From Myxococcales bacterium (lineage in GTDB: Bacteria; Myxococcota_A; Polyangia; Polyangiales; Polyangiaceae): a DNA stretch of 64,000 bases. Every line of letters starts with the position of its first letter. Positions within the stretch are counted from its first letter, which is position 1. Made by a program: the position numbers and the translations under genes. The stretch covers positions 186,001-250,000 of the forward strand of contig JADJCA010000012.1 in NCBI GenBank assembly GCA_016703425.1, read 5' to 3'. Under the pieces are notes generated by a model. The model did not search any database, was not told where the DNA came from, and saw only the letters and a list, made by a program, of their open reading frames with translations. Below, one piece after another: positions 1 through 9,098 of this stretch.

Positions 1-718
1 TCCACCACGAGTTGCCGCTCGATTCTCCCAACGCGTCGGCGAGCGTCTTGTCGACGGGGGCCTTGGTCTCTGGATCGAGGAGTCGCGTGGCCAGCGCGCT
101 CGCCGCCTTGATGCTCGTACCGCCGATGCGCGCGTCGCGCTTGAGCGTGCGCGAGACGTCTGCACCAAACGCGTCGTCGAGCTGAGCTACGACCGCCGTC
201 GACAGCGACCAAGCGCGATCGAGCTCCGCGCGGACGAGCGCACGGTCGCGCCTGGCGTCTTCCGTCTTGAGGACGCCCGTTGAGAGCGAGAGGTTGATGG
301 CGTCGAGGGCCGCGTGTTGCCGAGCCGACATCTCTACGTCGGACTCTTCCTCGATGAAATCGCCTTCCGCCATGACGCCGTAGGTATCGATGAGCCCGGC
401 CGCGACGTCGAAGCTGCCGCCGGTCTCGATCTTCGTGCTCCAGCCTTCGGTGATCTGGTCGAACCAGTGCCAGTAGCTCCAATACGACTCGGAGCTGTTC
501 AGCTCGGTGCCGGTGGCGCTCTTGTGGAGCGACTCGGCCCAGCTCGCCGTGGCGTAGAGCCAGCAGTTGCCGATCGATTGGCGCTTCACCGCGGTTTGCG
601 TGACGTCCGCGAGCGCCGCCTCGCTGCTGCCTAGTGACTCGCTACGGCCCTCCGGGGCGCAAGCGGCGAAGGTACCGACGAGAACGCAGAGGGAGACAGA
701 CGAGAGCGCTCGGATCAT
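1..718 (-). CDS. Papain-like (C1) cysteine peptidase lipoprotein, C-terminus cut by window edge
   Basis: Reading on the minus strand from ATG at 718-716 gives an uninterrupted frame of 239 codons that leaves the window without a stop. The N-terminus is a signal peptide ending in an FAAC lipobox-like site (Cys20), so the protein is probably a lipoprotein; Phe at -3 is atypical. Residues 47-53 read Q-S-I-G-N-C-W, the active-site block of papain-family peptidases (usual form Q-x-x-x-x-C-W), giving oxyanion Gln and nucleophile Cys52. About 40 residues on, ETGGSFDVAAGLIDTYG resembles the segment after the first helix in bleomycin-hydrolase-like C1 enzymes. The catalytic His and Asn would lie outside the window. 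Cell-surface peptidase is inference. Confidence 0.75.
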   Translation of the reverse strand, partial: MIRALSSVSLCVLVGTFAACAPEGRSESLGSSEAALADVTQTAVKRQSIGNCWLYATASWAESLHKSATGTELNSSESYWSYWHWFDQITEGWSTKIETGGSFDVAAGLIDTYGVMAEGDFIEEESDVEMSARQHAALDAINLSLSTGVLKTEDARRDRALVRAELDRAWSLSTAVVAQLDDAFGADVSRTLKRDARIGGTSIKAASALATRLLDPETKAPVDKTLADALGESSGNSWW

Positions 719-1042
719 GGAAACCTCGTGGCCGATGGGCAGTCGGCGCCGAGGTATTCGCGCATCCCACATGTGTGCGCAAGTGCGCCATGTGCGAATG
801 TTCGCAAGTAGCTAAACTCGAAAGGGAAAAATTGTTCGCAGGGGAAAATTCGCCGCGCATGCCGGCCCCGCGGTGACGGGCGGCGTCTTGCCCCTAAGTG
901 TCCGAAAGGATGGGCTAGAAGCGGATCGGTGATCATGCGAAGCGACAAAGATCGCGCCCCCAGCCCCGCCGCCCGCGCCCGCTGCCGTCGCCTCCGCACC
1001 GTGGTAACCACGAGCCGGGGGCATCGATGAGGGAGCGGCCGG
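719..1042. other. Divergent intergenic region with a 14-bp dyad
   Basis: These 324 bp separate the peptidase (minus) from the dehydratase small subunit (plus), so they should hold both promoters. Visible structure: CACATGTG palindrome at 768-775, perfect dyad TGCGAA-TG-TTCGCA at 793-806, and a relatively A/T-rich patch at about 820-855 in which GGGAAAA/GGGGAAAA followed by ATT and TTCGC occurs twice. I see no convincing -10/-35 pair and no small gene. Confidence 0.5.
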
Positions 1043-1648
1043 ATGAGTGAGCAAGCGAGCGGCGAGGCCAAGAGCGTTCGGATCAAGGGCCGCACCCTTT
1101 ACCTGACCGAGGACGCGTCGCTGCTCGAGGCGCAGCTCGGCGGCTCGTCGATCGCGTTCGATCCGGAGCGCGCTCTCATCGGGAGCATCTCCACCGACGA
1201 GATCACGCCCGGTTGGGTCTGCTACTACTACGACGAGACGCTCGCCCGCTATTCGCTCATCGGCTTGCGCGGTGGCCTGATCAAGAAGGACTCGCTCAAA
1301 GGCGGCGGCTTCGGAGTCGTCGTGAGCGGCATCTCCAAGGGCTGTGGCTCTTCACGCGAGACCGCCCCCTACAGCGAGCTCAAGGCCGGCGTGCAGCTCG
1401 TCATCGCGAAGAGCATCGAGAAGATCTATCGCCAGAACGCCCAGAACATCGGGCTGCTCACGAGCACCGACTTCGGGCTCTTACCGCGTATCGAGCGCGG
1501 CGAAGCGATCCCGATGGCGGAGTTCACTCGCGGCCTCGACGCCATCAGCGCCGGCATCGTCGAGCACGGCGGTCTCTTCGCCTACAACCGCGCGCGCCTC
1601 GCGGGCATGTCGCACCGCCAGCTGTTGCAACGCCGGCGCGCAAGATGA
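1043..1648 (+). CDS. Aconitase-superfamily small (swivel) subunit, LeuD-like
   Basis: A 201-residue protein matching the swivel domain of the aconitase/isopropylmalate-dehydratase family. Diagnostic stretches are ISTDEITPGW (about residues 51-60) and the substrate-binding loop GISKGCGSSRETAPYSE (about 99-115), the equivalent of the GxGSSREHAP loop of LeuD and aconitase. LeuD proteins are usually 160-200 residues, so length fits. It would form the active site together with the Fe-S large subunit encoded immediately downstream; the ATGA overlap (1645-1648) implies translational coupling. The order small-then-large is the reverse of the common leuC-leuD order. Substrate (isopropylmalate, homoaconitate, citrate or other hydroxyacid) cannot be fixed because no other leucine or lysine biosynthetic gene is in the window. 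Confidence 0.82.
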   Translation: MSEQASGEAKSVRIKGRTLYLTEDASLLEAQLGGSSIAFDPERALIGSISTDEITPGWVCYYYDETLARYSLIGLRGGLIKKDSLKGGGFGVVVSGISKGCGSSRETAPYSELKAGVQLVIAKSIEKIYRQNAQNIGLLTSTDFGLLPRIERGEAIPMAEFTRGLDAISAGIVEHGGLFAYNRARLAGMSHRQLLQRRRAR

Positions 1649-3027
1649 CCCTCTGCGAAAAGATCTTGGCGGCTCACGCCATCGTCAACACCAAGACAGG
1701 TCGCGAAGGCGCCCTCGCTGTGAAGCCTGGCGACGCCTTCTTCGCCCGCACTGACGTGCGCTTCTCGCACGAGTACGTGACGCCGATGGCCGACGCGATC
1801 TTCCGCGCCGAGATGGGCGAAGAGGCCAAGGTCACCGACCCATCGAGCGTCTTTGCGTTCCGCGACCACCTGACGTTCCTCGACCTCGTGATGCCCAAGC
1901 AACATCGCGACATGGGCCTTGAGCCGCAGGCGAAGCAGCTGGCGACGGTGCAGGACGACTTCTCGAAGCGGCAGGGCATCAAGCTCTACGGCGAGGTCTA
2001 CCGCGACGGTCGCCTCGTGGGCTCGGAAGCCATCTGCCACACCAAGGTCATCGAGGAGATCGCGCTGCCGGGGCAACTCGTCATCGGGACCGATTCGCAC
2101 ACGTGCATGGCTGGCGCGCTCGGATGCTTCGCCTTCGGCGTTGGCTCCACCGACATGGCCAGCGCCTGGTACACGAAAGACGTTCGCGTCACGGTGCCCG
2201 AGACGGCGCGCTTCGTCTTGCGCGGCCGGATGAAGGCTGGCGTGTGTGCCAAGGACGTGATGCTCCACATCCTCGCCCAGCCCTTCTTCAAGTCGGGGCA
2301 GGGCATCGGAAAGGTGCTTGAGTTTGCCGGCGACGGCGTCTTCGCCATGTCTCTCGACGAGCGCGCCACGCTCACCAACATGGCCGTCGAAGCGGGCGGC
2401 TTCACGGGCATCGTGGAGGCCGACGACGTCGTCGTCGACTACCTGGTCACGCAGCGCGGGGCGAAGGCCGACGAGGTTCGAAAGCGAATCGTCCGCGCCG
2501 ACGAGGGCGCTGACTATGTGGCGACCTTCGACATTGAGCTCTCGACCATCGTGCCGATGGTGGCGACGCCTGGCGATCCGCGAAATGGCGTGGCGCTCAC
2601 CGAGCTGATGGCCTCCGGCCGCGCGCCCGTGAACATCGCCTACGGCGGCTCGTGCACCGGCGGCAAGAAGGCCGACATGGACATGTACGCCGAGGTCCTC
2701 GCGGCGGCCCTCAAGAAGGGCAAGCGGGTCGCGAACGGCGTGCACTTGTACCTGCAGTTTGGCTCGCAGGAGATCCGGCGCTACGCCGAGGCCAAGGGCT
2801 ACCTCGATGTCTTCGCGAAGGTGGGCGCCGAGCTCGTCGACCCTTCGTGCGGCGCTTGCATCAAGGCGGGGCCGGGCGTGAGCGACTCGCCCGACCAAGT
2901 CACCATCAGCTCGCAGAACCGCAACTTCCCTGGTCGAAGCGGCCCCGGCAAGGTCTATTTGGCGAGCCCGCTCGTGGTCGCCGCGAGCGCCATCCTTGGT
3001 CGCATCGGCAGTCCCGACGAGATCTGA
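1645..3027 (+). CDS. Aconitase-superfamily large (Fe-S) subunit, LeuC-like
   Basis: A 460-residue hydro-lyase subunit. ATG at 1645 overlaps the upstream stop (ATGA), which decides the start; it follows directly on the small subunit. Family hallmarks are GTDSHTCMAGALGCFAFGVG (the DSHT motif), the first cluster ligand in YGGSCTGGK, and PSCGACIKAGPG carrying the other two cysteines of the [4Fe-4S] cluster; NRNFPGRSG is the conserved C-terminal substrate loop. It catalyses stereospecific dehydration/rehydration of a hydroxy-dicarboxylate in the cytoplasm. TSCTNG-type residues are slightly altered (SCTGGK rather than SCTNGR), so it may belong to a side branch (homoaconitase/dimethylmalate-dehydratase-like) rather than true LeuC. 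Confidence 0.88.
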   Translation: MTLCEKILAAHAIVNTKTGREGALAVKPGDAFFARTDVRFSHEYVTPMADAIFRAEMGEEAKVTDPSSVFAFRDHLTFLDLVMPKQHRDMGLEPQAKQLATVQDDFSKRQGIKLYGEVYRDGRLVGSEAICHTKVIEEIALPGQLVIGTDSHTCMAGALGCFAFGVGSTDMASAWYTKDVRVTVPETARFVLRGRMKAGVCAKDVMLHILAQPFFKSGQGIGKVLEFAGDGVFAMSLDERATLTNMAVEAGGFTGIVEADDVVVDYLVTQRGAKADEVRKRIVRADEGADYVATFDIELSTIVPMVATPGDPRNGVALTELMASGRAPVNIAYGGSCTGGKKADMDMYAEVLAAALKKGKRVANGVHLYLQFGSQEIRRYAEAKGYLDVFAKVGAELVDPSCGACIKAGPGVSDSPDQVTISSQNRNFPGRSGPGKVYLASPLVVAASAILGRIGSPDEI

Positions 3028-3180
3028 ACGAGCGCGCCATCTCCGCGCCATCTCCGCGCCTTCTCCGCACCTTCTCCGCACAGTGTGCGCTTGCGCGCGA
3101 GCGTTGTCGAAGCGCGACGCGCCCTTAAGCCCTCGGCGAACCCTCCGTTCTTCCACGAAGGGGGAGCGTTAGGAGGAACC

Positions 3181-3408
3181 ATGTCCGACCAAGATCGCCC
3201 GACCGAGAGGCCCCCGGCCTCCTTACGTGCGCTGCGCAGCCTTGAGCTGGTCGCAAGCGGGCGCGCCACGACTCAACGGCCCGGCGATGCACCCGTCGTC
3301 GCCCCGAGCGAGTGGCGCGAGCACGTCACGGGTGTGCGCGGACTCGAGGCGCGGGTCGGGCTCGGCTCGGGCGCGCCGGCGTCGACGACGCTTCCTCCGA
3401 TCGCCTGA
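3181..3408 (+). CDS. Small hypothetical protein
   Basis: A 75-residue ORF whose main support is a strong ribosome-binding site: AGGAGG at 3171-3176, four bases before ATG 3181. The product is polar and arginine/proline rich, with no signal peptide, membrane segment or recognisable domain. It sits 153 bp after the dehydratase large subunit and ends 30 bp before the convergent TPR gene. Function unknown; the frame could also be a leader or spurious. Confidence 0.5.
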   Translation: MSDQDRPTERPPASLRALRSLELVASGRATTQRPGDAPVVAPSEWREHVTGVRGLEARVGLGSGAPASTTLPPIA

Positions 3409-3438
3409 CGGCGCGGCTTCTCACCGAGCTCGTTCGCG

Positions 3439-6400
3439 TCAGATGGCGACGTGAATGGTTTCGCGGAGCTCGAAGTACTGTTCGCTGGCAGCGTACATGC
3501 CCAGCTCCGAGAGCCACTGCGTCGCCGGCAGGTCGTCGGGCATGCGCGGCTCGAGGCCCATGGCTCGTTGCGCTGTAAGCACGCTGCCGCAAATGAGGAG
3601 GCCGGCGCGCATCGCCGTGACCTCAGCCAATTGCAGCCATCGCTTCACGTCTAGCTTCTGGCCCGTTGTGGCCACGCCGGCCACAAGGCCACGCAGTGCG
3701 GCCCGCTCGTCCGGCGTCATGACGGCGCCGAGGCCTCCGTCCCAACCGGGCCGCATCATCGAGGTTGGGCCCGTGGTCGCAAGCTGCGTGGTCGTGAAGA
3801 AGAGCTGCTTGAGCTCCTGCACCGACGGAAAGAGCGAGCGGGCGCGCAAGGCTGGCTGCTGCTCCGCGAGTCGCTTCGTGGCCAAGAAGTTCAACGTGTC
3901 GTTGGAGACCGTTTGGGATGTCGCGAGCGAGATGGTGAGCGTCGGATGAATCGCGAGAACGGTGGAGAAGAGCGGCCCCGGCACCGGACTCCCATGAAGC
4001 GCGGGCATCTGGCAGGCGAGAACTTCGGCGGCGTTCTTGAACGCCTGCAGCACACGCGCGGCTTCCGGCGAGGGATCCTGGTCGAGGGGCGTGCCGAGCG
4101 GCGGCGGGGCAGCTTGTTGGAGCCGCGCCCGCAAGTACACCGAGACGGCGATCTGCAGCGCGCTTGAAATGGTTCGATCGAGATCGGCGTGATGCACGTG
4201 CGTCGGCCACGCGGTCGCGAGCAGCGAGGCAGGAATCTCGCTCGGGTCGACCGGTGGGTAGTCCTCGACGAACTGCCGCTCCGTGTCCGTCAGCGGTCCC
4301 AGCACGCTCATGGCTTCGGCCACGCACCACGCCTTGTCGTAGGCGTGCGCTCGCAAGAAGAGCTCGTACAGGTCTCGGTAGAGCTGCTGGTCCGTCGGGT
4401 CCTTCTTCAGCGTCGCGCGCGCGACCTCGACGGCGGCGTCGAGCCGCTCGGTGACGACGAGAAGCTCGGTGACGATCTTGCGCGCCTCCAGGTCGTCGGG
4501 GCGCAGCGTGGCCGCCTGCGTGAAGCACTTGAGCGCGCGTTCCGCATCCCCGATTCGATCGCGATAGACGAGACCGAGTTGGTGGTTGAGCGCGTAGGCG
4601 AGCTTCGGATCTTTCGCCTCGTCGAGGCGCCCGAGCATCTGCCGGTAGGCTGTCGACAAACCGATCCAGTCCTTTTGCCGCGTGTAGAGCCGCACGAGCC
4701 GCTCGAAGGCGTCGAGTCGCGTGGCGTCAAGCTCGAGCGCCTCTTCGAGGGCGTCGGTCGCCGCCGTCGCATCGCCGATGCGATCCTCGAGGAGCTGCGC
4801 CAGCGACGTCAGCATCTTCGCCTTGCGATCGGGCTCGACCTCGATCTCACACAACGCTCGTTGGATGGGCGCGACGCGCTCCCAAGCCTCTTGGTCTGTG
4901 TAGAGGCCCGCCAGCGTTCGCAGGAGGAGCTGGTCGCGCGGCCGTAGATCGAGCGCTTCTTCGTAGGCTCGGAGCGCCGTGGCAACCTGCCCTTTCGCGC
5001 GAAGCCAGAGATCACCAGCCGACAACAAGAGGTCGAAGCGCTCGCCGTCGTCGGGGAGCTCGTGCGCGAGGCGCTCCTTCAGCGATGCGGCGCGTCGGAA
5101 GTCGTTTCGTACCTCCGCCCGCTGCGAGAGGAACGTGAGCGCCGCCGCGTCGACGGGGTTACCCAAGAGAACGCGCTCGAAGCAGTTCTCCGCGAGGGCG
5201 ACGTCGCCGGCGGCGCGGAAGAGCTCGCCGAGGACCGAGAGCGCCGCGAGGTCGTTGCCCGTGCGGTCGAGCGCAAGCTCAAGCGCCGGTCGCACGCGCC
5301 GTAGCGCCTCATCGTTGTCACGAGCCGCCGAAGCCGTCTCAAGGAAGAGCCTTCGCACCTCGGTGTCGTCGGAGGCTAGGCGGAAGCGTGCCGCGGCGAC
5401 CGCGAGCAGTTGCCCCCGGTTCCCCATCGCTGTGGCCACGTCCCATGAGGTGTCCAAGATTTCGAGCATGCGGGGCCTATCGTCCGCCTTGGTCGCGGCC
5501 CGATAGAGGACGTCGCAAAGGACCGCTGCGTCAGCGAAGCGCTTGCCCGCGACGAAGTGGCTGAGGAGCGCCGAGGCAGCGACGGCGTTCGTGGGGTCCG
5601 CCTTGTGCGCCAGCTCGAAAGCCGTCAGCGACTCGTCGTGCTTGTTGAGGGCCACCGCTCGGTATTGCGCCAGCTCGATGAGGACGCAGGCTCGCTCCGC
5701 GAGGTCACTGGTGTGACGCACGCGCTGTTCGAGGAAGAACTCGGCACGCTCCGGTTCGTTGGCCCAGATGGCGAGCTGCTCGAGCCCGCGCCACGACGAC
5801 GACAGCGACGGGAAAACCTTCGCCGCGCGCTCGTAGTGCTTCTTGGCGGCTTTGGGATCGCGCTCCGCCTGCGCCAAGAGGTCGCCCAGCTCAACGAGGA
5901 GTTGCGCCTGTTTTCGGGGCTCCTTCGACAGCTCCACCTGATGTTCGAGGAGCTTTGCGCGCGCCTTCCAACTTCCGCTCTTCTCCGCGAGCCGAGCGAG
6001 ATCGTCGAAGGCGCCCTTGTATTGAGGATGCGCGTCCACGATCTGTTCGAAAGTTTCGACGGCCGCCACCGGATCGTCGAGCTTCTGTTCCTCCAGGGCC
6101 GCGATCTTGAGGAGCAGGTCGAGCTTCTCGCTGCGCGACGCCTCGCCGCGCAGCAGCTTGCGCAGATCGGCGACGACCAGCGCGAAGTCTCCAACGGCCT
6201 CGTGGACGCGCGCCATGGCCACGATCGGCGCCGCGTTGCGGGGCTGTAGCGCGTGGGCCGCTTCGAGCCGTTCGAGAGCGCCTACCGTGTCGCCGCGATC
6301 CTTTTCGTAGATCTCCGCGAGGCTCACGAGGACATCCACGCGTTGCGGGTCGGTCTTCGCGAGGTCGAGCTTCTGCTCGAGGATCTCGATGAGGCGCGTC

Positions 6401-8199
6401 GCGTTGCGGGTCTCGCGATAGAGCGCCTCCAAGGCCTCGAGCGCCTCGCGGCATTGCGTGTCGAAGGTGAGCGCGTCGCGGTAGGTGTCGATGGCGCGCG
6501 CTTGTTGCCCTTGCTTGAGCTCGCGGCGGCCGCGCTCCAGGAGGATACGCGCCCGCTCTTCGTCGGACGAGGCGCGACCAAGCGCCGCCTCAAACTCCCC
6601 AGACCTCAGCACCGAGGGATCGATGGCTTGAGGTTTCGCCGGAGGCGCTTCGCGCATCGCTGGCGCTGGCCGCGGGTTCATCGCCGTCTTCGTGGCGGTT
6701 TGTCGTCCGAGGCGAAGGTCCCGTGCGATGGCGTTCTCGGCGGCGCGGCGGGCGTCGCCCCGGGCGCCGATGTCGGCGTCCGAGCCGGCGCGGGGCGCCA
6801 CGGCGGAACCGTCGTCGTCCAAGAGGTCGTCGGCGTCGAGCGGCAGCTCGCGTTCCGTCGCCGTCGGCACCGGCGCCACGGGCGAAAACAGTGTCCGCGA
6901 ATCTCGCGCGACATCGGAGCGAGCGAACATTCGCTCGCTCGCCGCCGGCGCGGCCGCGCTTTGCGGCTCAAGGTCACGAGGCCCCGACGGCTCGGCCTCG
7001 GTGGTCGGTCCCGCCACGTCCTCAAGCTCGTCGCCGTCGGCGATGAGCTCGGCCTCATCGGACGACACGGGTTCGTCGTCGATGATCTCGATGGACTCGG
7101 GCTCGCGCTCGCTGTCGGCACCCTCGAGGTCGTCGGCGGAGAGCTCTTCAGCGGACTCTTCGTCGGCCGGCGGAGTCCAATGAAAGAGGCCCTCGCTTCC
7201 GATAGGGGGAGGTTCGAACGTTCGTCCCGCAAAGATGCCGAACAGATCCGGTTCGCCGCCCGGGGCCGGGGTCGCCGCCAGCGGCGCCGAGTGAGGCGCC
7301 CCGGAACGCTCGCCGCGCGCGCGTTCGTTCCAGATCGACAGGTGCGCCCAAATGCGATCCTCGCCGCTCGTGCCCGTGAGGCGCGCCAAGTGGCGCTTCG
7401 CAGCCACGACGATTTCGCTCCATCGGTCGAGCTTCTCCGCCATCATTTCGAGCGCGATGCGGTTGTCGTCGTCGTCGAAGTCTTCGCCGTAGCGTCGGAG
7501 GAGAGCCTCGAACGTCGTGACGTCGCGAGCTCCCTCGTCCTCGGCTTCCTCCACGTGCGGTATCGAGGCGAGCTCGGGTCGAACGAAGGTTCCGAACGCG
7601 TCGAGCGCGTCGACGGCGAGCTCACGGCCCACGGTCACGCGAGCGAGCGTCGGCGGATCGGTGGGCAGCGGCTGGCCTGTCGGCAACGTGGGCGACGCCG
7701 GACGAGGGTGCTTCGCCTTCAACGCATCGTTGGCGGTGGCGGACGCATCCTGCGCGCTCGCGGAGGAGCGCGCTCTTGCGGCGGGCGGACCGGCGGGCGG
7801 ACCGGCGGTCGGCGCGGGTGGAGCAAAGCGCGGATCCGCCGCGAAGTCCTGAAGAGCCGGCGCAAGCTCCTCCGCGTAGCCTGGGTCGGTCGATTCGTCG
7901 GGAGGCACGAAGCGCGGCTTCGTGTCGTGAAAGGCCGGCGTTGGCGCCGTGCGACCGCCGCGCGCCGTGGCTGTCTGCGTCGACCGGGCACGCCATCGCC
8001 CCTCGAGGCCTTCTCCGGTACGCCGTTCGGGTTCAACGGGCGCGCCGTCGGGCGGGGTTGCCCCATCGAGCTGCTCGTCGAGGCGTGCCAGGACCTCCGC
8101 CGCGGGCGGCTCAAGGGCCTTTCCCGTGTCGTTCGGATCCAATCCGGGCGGTGGGCCTGGTGGCTTCCGTCTGCCGCGCCTCCACTCCCGCTCGCCCAT
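3439..8199 (-). CDS. Giant TPR-repeat protein with acidic disordered N-terminus
   Basis: Reading from ATG 8199 gives 1586 residues. The first ~550 residues are low complexity, rich in Pro, Ala, Asp and Glu, and probably disordered. From about residue 560 follow many tetratricopeptide-type helical pairs (for example segments like GQQARAIDTYRDALTFDTQC and DPKAAKKHYERAAKVFPSL), which would build a long superhelical scaffold. The last ~280 residues are a non-repetitive domain I do not recognise. No signal peptide or membrane helix is visible, so the protein is probably cytoplasmic. Frames extend upstream to 8331, but that would cover the start of the divergent FKBP gene, so 8199 is preferred. Long TPR proteins of this kind are common in Polyangia and serve as assembly platforms; the partner is unknown. 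Confidence 0.85.
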   Translation of the reverse strand: MGEREWRRGRRKPPGPPPGLDPNDTGKALEPPAAEVLARLDEQLDGATPPDGAPVEPERRTGEGLEGRWRARSTQTATARGGRTAPTPAFHDTKPRFVPPDESTDPGYAEELAPALQDFAADPRFAPPAPTAGPPAGPPAARARSSASAQDASATANDALKAKHPRPASPTLPTGQPLPTDPPTLARVTVGRELAVDALDAFGTFVRPELASIPHVEEAEDEGARDVTTFEALLRRYGEDFDDDDNRIALEMMAEKLDRWSEIVVAAKRHLARLTGTSGEDRIWAHLSIWNERARGERSGAPHSAPLAATPAPGGEPDLFGIFAGRTFEPPPIGSEGLFHWTPPADEESAEELSADDLEGADSEREPESIEIIDDEPVSSDEAELIADGDELEDVAGPTTEAEPSGPRDLEPQSAAAPAASERMFARSDVARDSRTLFSPVAPVPTATERELPLDADDLLDDDGSAVAPRAGSDADIGARGDARRAAENAIARDLRLGRQTATKTAMNPRPAPAMREAPPAKPQAIDPSVLRSGEFEAALGRASSDEERARILLERGRRELKQGQQARAIDTYRDALTFDTQCREALEALEALYRETRNATRLIEILEQKLDLAKTDPQRVDVLVSLAEIYEKDRGDTVGALERLEAAHALQPRNAAPIVAMARVHEAVGDFALVVADLRKLLRGEASRSEKLDLLLKIAALEEQKLDDPVAAVETFEQIVDAHPQYKGAFDDLARLAEKSGSWKARAKLLEHQVELSKEPRKQAQLLVELGDLLAQAERDPKAAKKHYERAAKVFPSLSSSWRGLEQLAIWANEPERAEFFLEQRVRHTSDLAERACVLIELAQYRAVALNKHDESLTAFELAHKADPTNAVAASALLSHFVAGKRFADAAVLCDVLYRAATKADDRPRMLEILDTSWDVATAMGNRGQLLAVAAARFRLASDDTEVRRLFLETASAARDNDEALRRVRPALELALDRTGNDLAALSVLGELFRAAGDVALAENCFERVLLGNPVDAAALTFLSQRAEVRNDFRRAASLKERLAHELPDDGERFDLLLSAGDLWLRAKGQVATALRAYEEALDLRPRDQLLLRTLAGLYTDQEAWERVAPIQRALCEIEVEPDRKAKMLTSLAQLLEDRIGDATAATDALEEALELDATRLDAFERLVRLYTRQKDWIGLSTAYRQMLGRLDEAKDPKLAYALNHQLGLVYRDRIGDAERALKCFTQAATLRPDDLEARKIVTELLVVTERLDAAVEVARATLKKDPTDQQLYRDLYELFLRAHAYDKAWCVAEAMSVLGPLTDTERQFVEDYPPVDPSEIPASLLATAWPTHVHHADLDRTISSALQIAVSVYLRARLQQAAPPPLGTPLDQDPSPEAARVLQAFKNAAEVLACQMPALHGSPVPGPLFSTVLAIHPTLTISLATSQTVSNDTLNFLATKRLAEQQPALRARSLFPSVQELKQLFFTTTQLATTGPTSMMRPGWDGGLGAVMTPDERAALRGLVAGVATTGQKLDVKRWLQLAEVTAMRAGLLICGSVLTAQRAMGLEPRMPDDLPATQWLSELGMYAASEQYFELRETIHVAI

Positions 8200-8305
8200 G
8201 AAAGTTCGCTCTTGTCTCGGTGTGGGAAGGCTCGGGTTGAGCTCCGGAGCGCTTCGCGCTACCACCGCCTGGCGCCGACCTGACCAGGGCGCCCTATGGT
8301 ACGGC
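8200..8305. promoter_or_regulatory. Divergent promoter region (TPR gene / FKBP gene)
   Basis: A 106-bp spacer between the divergently read TPR and FKBP genes. It must contain transcription starts for both, but no clear -35/-10 hexamers or operator dyad stand out. Confidence 0.35.
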
Positions 8306-8875
8306 ATGACGCGGTTAGCCATCCAGCCCAACTCCCACGTGACCCTCGCTTACACCCTCCGGAGCGATACCGGTGAGGTCCTCGACGCCAGCGACGCGGA
8401 GGGGGGCGAGCCCATCTGTTACGTCCACGGCTACGGGATGATCGTGGCCGGCCTGGAGGCGGCCTTGGTGGGCCTCTCGGCAGGGGACCGCAAGGAAATC
8501 CACGTTGCCGCCGAAGACGGCTTTGGGCTCCGCGACGAGGAGCTGGTCGTCGACATCGACCGCAGCGAGCTGCCCGACCCGGCGAGCGTCGAGGTTGGCG
8601 ACGAGCTGGTGGCCGAAGATGCCGATGGTGACGAGGTTGTTTTGCGCGTGGTGGACGTCCAAGCCGAGAGCGTCCGTGTGGACGCCAACCATCCGTTGGC
8701 CGGCGTGGCGCTCCACTACAGCGTGGAAATCCAGGAAGTTCGCCAGGCGACGGAAGCCGAAATCACGCAAGCCGCGTCAGACCTCGACGAGGTGCTGAGC
8801 GAAATTGGCGCCGAGGAAGAGCCCATCCCGCTCCTCCAGCTCGGCAAGAAGAACGATCCCAAGCTGCTTAATTGA
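8306..8875 (+). CDS. SlyD-like FKBP-type peptidyl-prolyl isomerase
   Basis: A 189-residue protein starting at ATG 8306. It matches the SlyD subgroup of FKBPs: an N-terminal beta strand (HVTLAYTLRSDTGEVLDAS), the GYGMIVAGLEAALVGLSAGD segment of the FKBP half-site, an insert-in-flap chaperone domain around residues 70-120 (AAEDGFGLRDEE...), and the closing NHPLAGVALHYSVEI block. It should catalyse cis/trans isomerisation of prolyl bonds and act as a folding helper in the cytoplasm. The His/Cys-rich metal-binding tail of E. coli SlyD is absent; the tail here is acidic then lysine-containing. It probably heads an operon with the next two small genes. Confidence 0.88.
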   Translation: MTRLAIQPNSHVTLAYTLRSDTGEVLDASDAEGGEPICYVHGYGMIVAGLEAALVGLSAGDRKEIHVAAEDGFGLRDEELVVDIDRSELPDPASVEVGDELVAEDADGDEVVLRVVDVQAESVRVDANHPLAGVALHYSVEIQEVRQATEAEITQAASDLDEVLSEIGAEEEPIPLLQLGKKNDPKLLN

Positions 8876-8915
8876 CCATTTTCGGCGGAAATCCGCATCA
8901 AAACGAGGAATCACC

Positions 8916-9098
8916 ATGAGCCAGACGAAAGCCATCAACGCGTGGGACTGGGACATTCGCGTCCGAGAGCGCAACCTCAAGAACGGGACGCTGAACGAAA
9001 AGGACGTCGAAAAGGCTGCCCACCAGCTGCCCGATCTCGAGGCCCAATCCGACACCGTCGTGACCCCCCAGCCGGCGCTCGGTGGACACGGCGCATGA
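8916..9098 (+). CDS. Small conserved-looking protein, function unknown
   Basis: A 60-residue protein from ATG 8916, preceded by a purine-rich ACGAGGAA about 9 bases upstream. Its middle (KNGTLNEKDVEKAAHQLPDL) is helical and charged; the tail is proline rich. It lies 40 bp after the FKBP gene and its stop overlaps the next start (ATGA at 9095-9098), so co-translation with the DUF1844 gene is likely. No domain recognised. G/C at third codon positions and the overlap support it as real. Confidence 0.68.
   Translation: MSQTKAINAWDWDIRVRERNLKNGTLNEKDVEKAAHQLPDLEAQSDTVVTPQPALGGHGA

Noticed and set aside
793..806. LexA (SOS) box
   Set aside because: The dyad core GCGAATGTTCGC does not match the Gram-positive GAAC-N4-GTTC spacing or other LexA sites known to me.
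1582..3156. Long minus-strand open frame opposite the dehydratase genes
   Set aside because: Arg/His/Val-rich translation typical of the antisense of G/C-ending codons; the plus strand carries clear family motifs.
6253..8283. 676-codon plus-strand open frame opposite the TPR gene
   Set aside because: Arg-rich, no domain, antisense to a well-supported repeat protein.
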